NCBI GenBank assembly: GCA_949291115.1
Contig: CASETY010000001.1
Coordinates: forward strand, 1 to 64,000
Direction: 5' to 3'
From: an uncultured bacterium
GTDB taxonomy: Bacteria > Bacillota_I > Bacilli_A > Acholeplasmatales > Anaeroplasmataceae
DNA: 64,000 nucleotides
Positions 63,550-64,000 of this stretch are shown piece after piece. The translations under genes and the position numbers were made by a program. Positions within the stretch are counted from its first letter, which is position 1. Each line of letters begins with the position of its first letter. The notes beneath the pieces were generated by a model. The model had not been told where the DNA came from, did no database searches, and saw nothing but the letters and a program-made list of their open reading frames with translations.

Positions 63550-64000
63550 ATGAATTATACAGGTTTTAAGGACGTTGAAACGTTTAAAAAAACTTTTATT
63601 AGTAATGTTGAAAATAAATATGCAATTGACTTTAAAGACTCTACACCTTACCAACAATTTGTTGTTTTAGGTGAAATGACAAGAATGTATGTAGCTAATG
63701 ATTGGTTACGTACACAAGAATTAATTAAAAAAGAAAAACTTAGACAAGTTTATTATTTTTCAATGGAATTTTTAATGGGTAGAATGATAACTAACAACTT
63801 AATGAATGCTGGTTTATATCCATTAGTAAAAAAAGCATTTGCAGAATTAGGTTTAGACTTAAATGAAGTAGAACATCAAGAAAGTGATGCCGGTCTAGGT
63901 AATGGTGGTTTAGGCCGTTTAGCTGCTTGTTTCATGGATTCAGTTGCCTCTTTAGCTTTACCTGTTCATGGTAATTGTATTAGATATCGTTATGGTTTCT
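63550..64000 (+). CDS. glgP: Glycogen/starch phosphorylase, N-terminal part
   Basis: The first 150 residues are present; the gene runs off the right edge. The family markers are VYYFSMEFLMGRMITNNLMN near 78, and the ESDAGLGNGGLGRLAACFMDS block near 121, followed by GNCIRYRYGF. The enzyme releases glucose 1-phosphate from glycogen using pyridoxal phosphate, whose site is beyond the window. AAGGAAGG precedes the ATG. It pairs with glgB and the distant pullulanase. Confidence 0.96.
   Translation, partial: MNYTGFKDVETFKKTFISNVENKYAIDFKDSTPYQQFVVLGEMTRMYVANDWLRTQELIKKEKLRQVYYFSMEFLMGRMITNNLMNAGLYPLVKKAFAELGLDLNEVEHQESDAGLGNGGLGRLAACFMDSVASLALPVHGNCIRYRYGF

Overview
The window is a continuous, gene-dense stretch of a very AT-rich bacterial chromosome. 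Genes are tightly packed, often overlapping by 1 to 20 bases. Shine-Dalgarno sites look like AAGGAGG or AAGGTGAT, sigma-A promoters often carry an extended -10 (TGC-TATAAT), and most operons end in clear intrinsic terminators. UGA is used as a stop and a release factor 2 gene is present, so the standard bacterial code applies. Lipoproteins with lipoboxes, long-form Hpf, LemA, YitT, SigA-DnaG, a single-chain glycyl-tRNA synthetase and the hpf/secA/prfB order point to a low-GC Firmicutes lineage, probably a gut fermenter near the Mollicutes/Erysipelotrichia. This placement is an inference from gene content; no rRNA is present. I see no mobile elements, prophage, CRISPR array or convincing tRNA.

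Left part (1-22.4 kb): an operon with the tail of an unknown gene (perhaps a solute-binding protein), four small four-helix membrane proteins around an MsmX-type ABC ATPase, and a cytoplasmic GH28 polygalacturonase. Then come rpiB-upp, a YigZ protein, type I pullulanase with the YhaM nuclease, two giant tandem PrsA-like lipoproteins on the minus strand, walJ-rlmH, and uxaB-uxaA-uxaC. The GH28 enzyme and the uxa operon together would turn pectin fragments into 2-keto-3-deoxygluconate.

Middle part (22.4-38.9 kb): a lipase-like hydrolase, Nudix enzyme, glycerol kinase and peroxiredoxin cluster; yceD-rpmF; rsmH and a MATE exporter; and a complete F-type ATP synthase operon. That operon has no separate delta gene. 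Instead the alpha subunit begins with a segment that aligns by eye to the C-terminal domain of delta. SIMPL and DUF2130 proteins, yidD (apparently leaderless), a PHP phosphoesterase and ysxC follow.

Right part (38.9-64 kb): an orphan lipoprotein; glyS-dnaG-sigA-trmK; an esterase, a FolT-like ECF S component, priA and fmt; a membrane protein with a degenerate HD-GYP domain; a TSCPD protein, metK and lemA; a truncated comFC-like gene; hpf and secA, each with its own promoter and a structured leader; prfB without the usual frameshift; yitT, recX; and glgB with the start of glgP, which together with the pullulanase makes and breaks down glycogen.

The most unusual items are the delta-alpha fusion, the four-protein membrane system around the ATPase, the two giant PrsA-like lipoproteins with calcium-loop-like motifs, the leaderless yidD promoter, the comFC remnant, and the structured leaders and orphan hairpins around hpf, secA and prfB.
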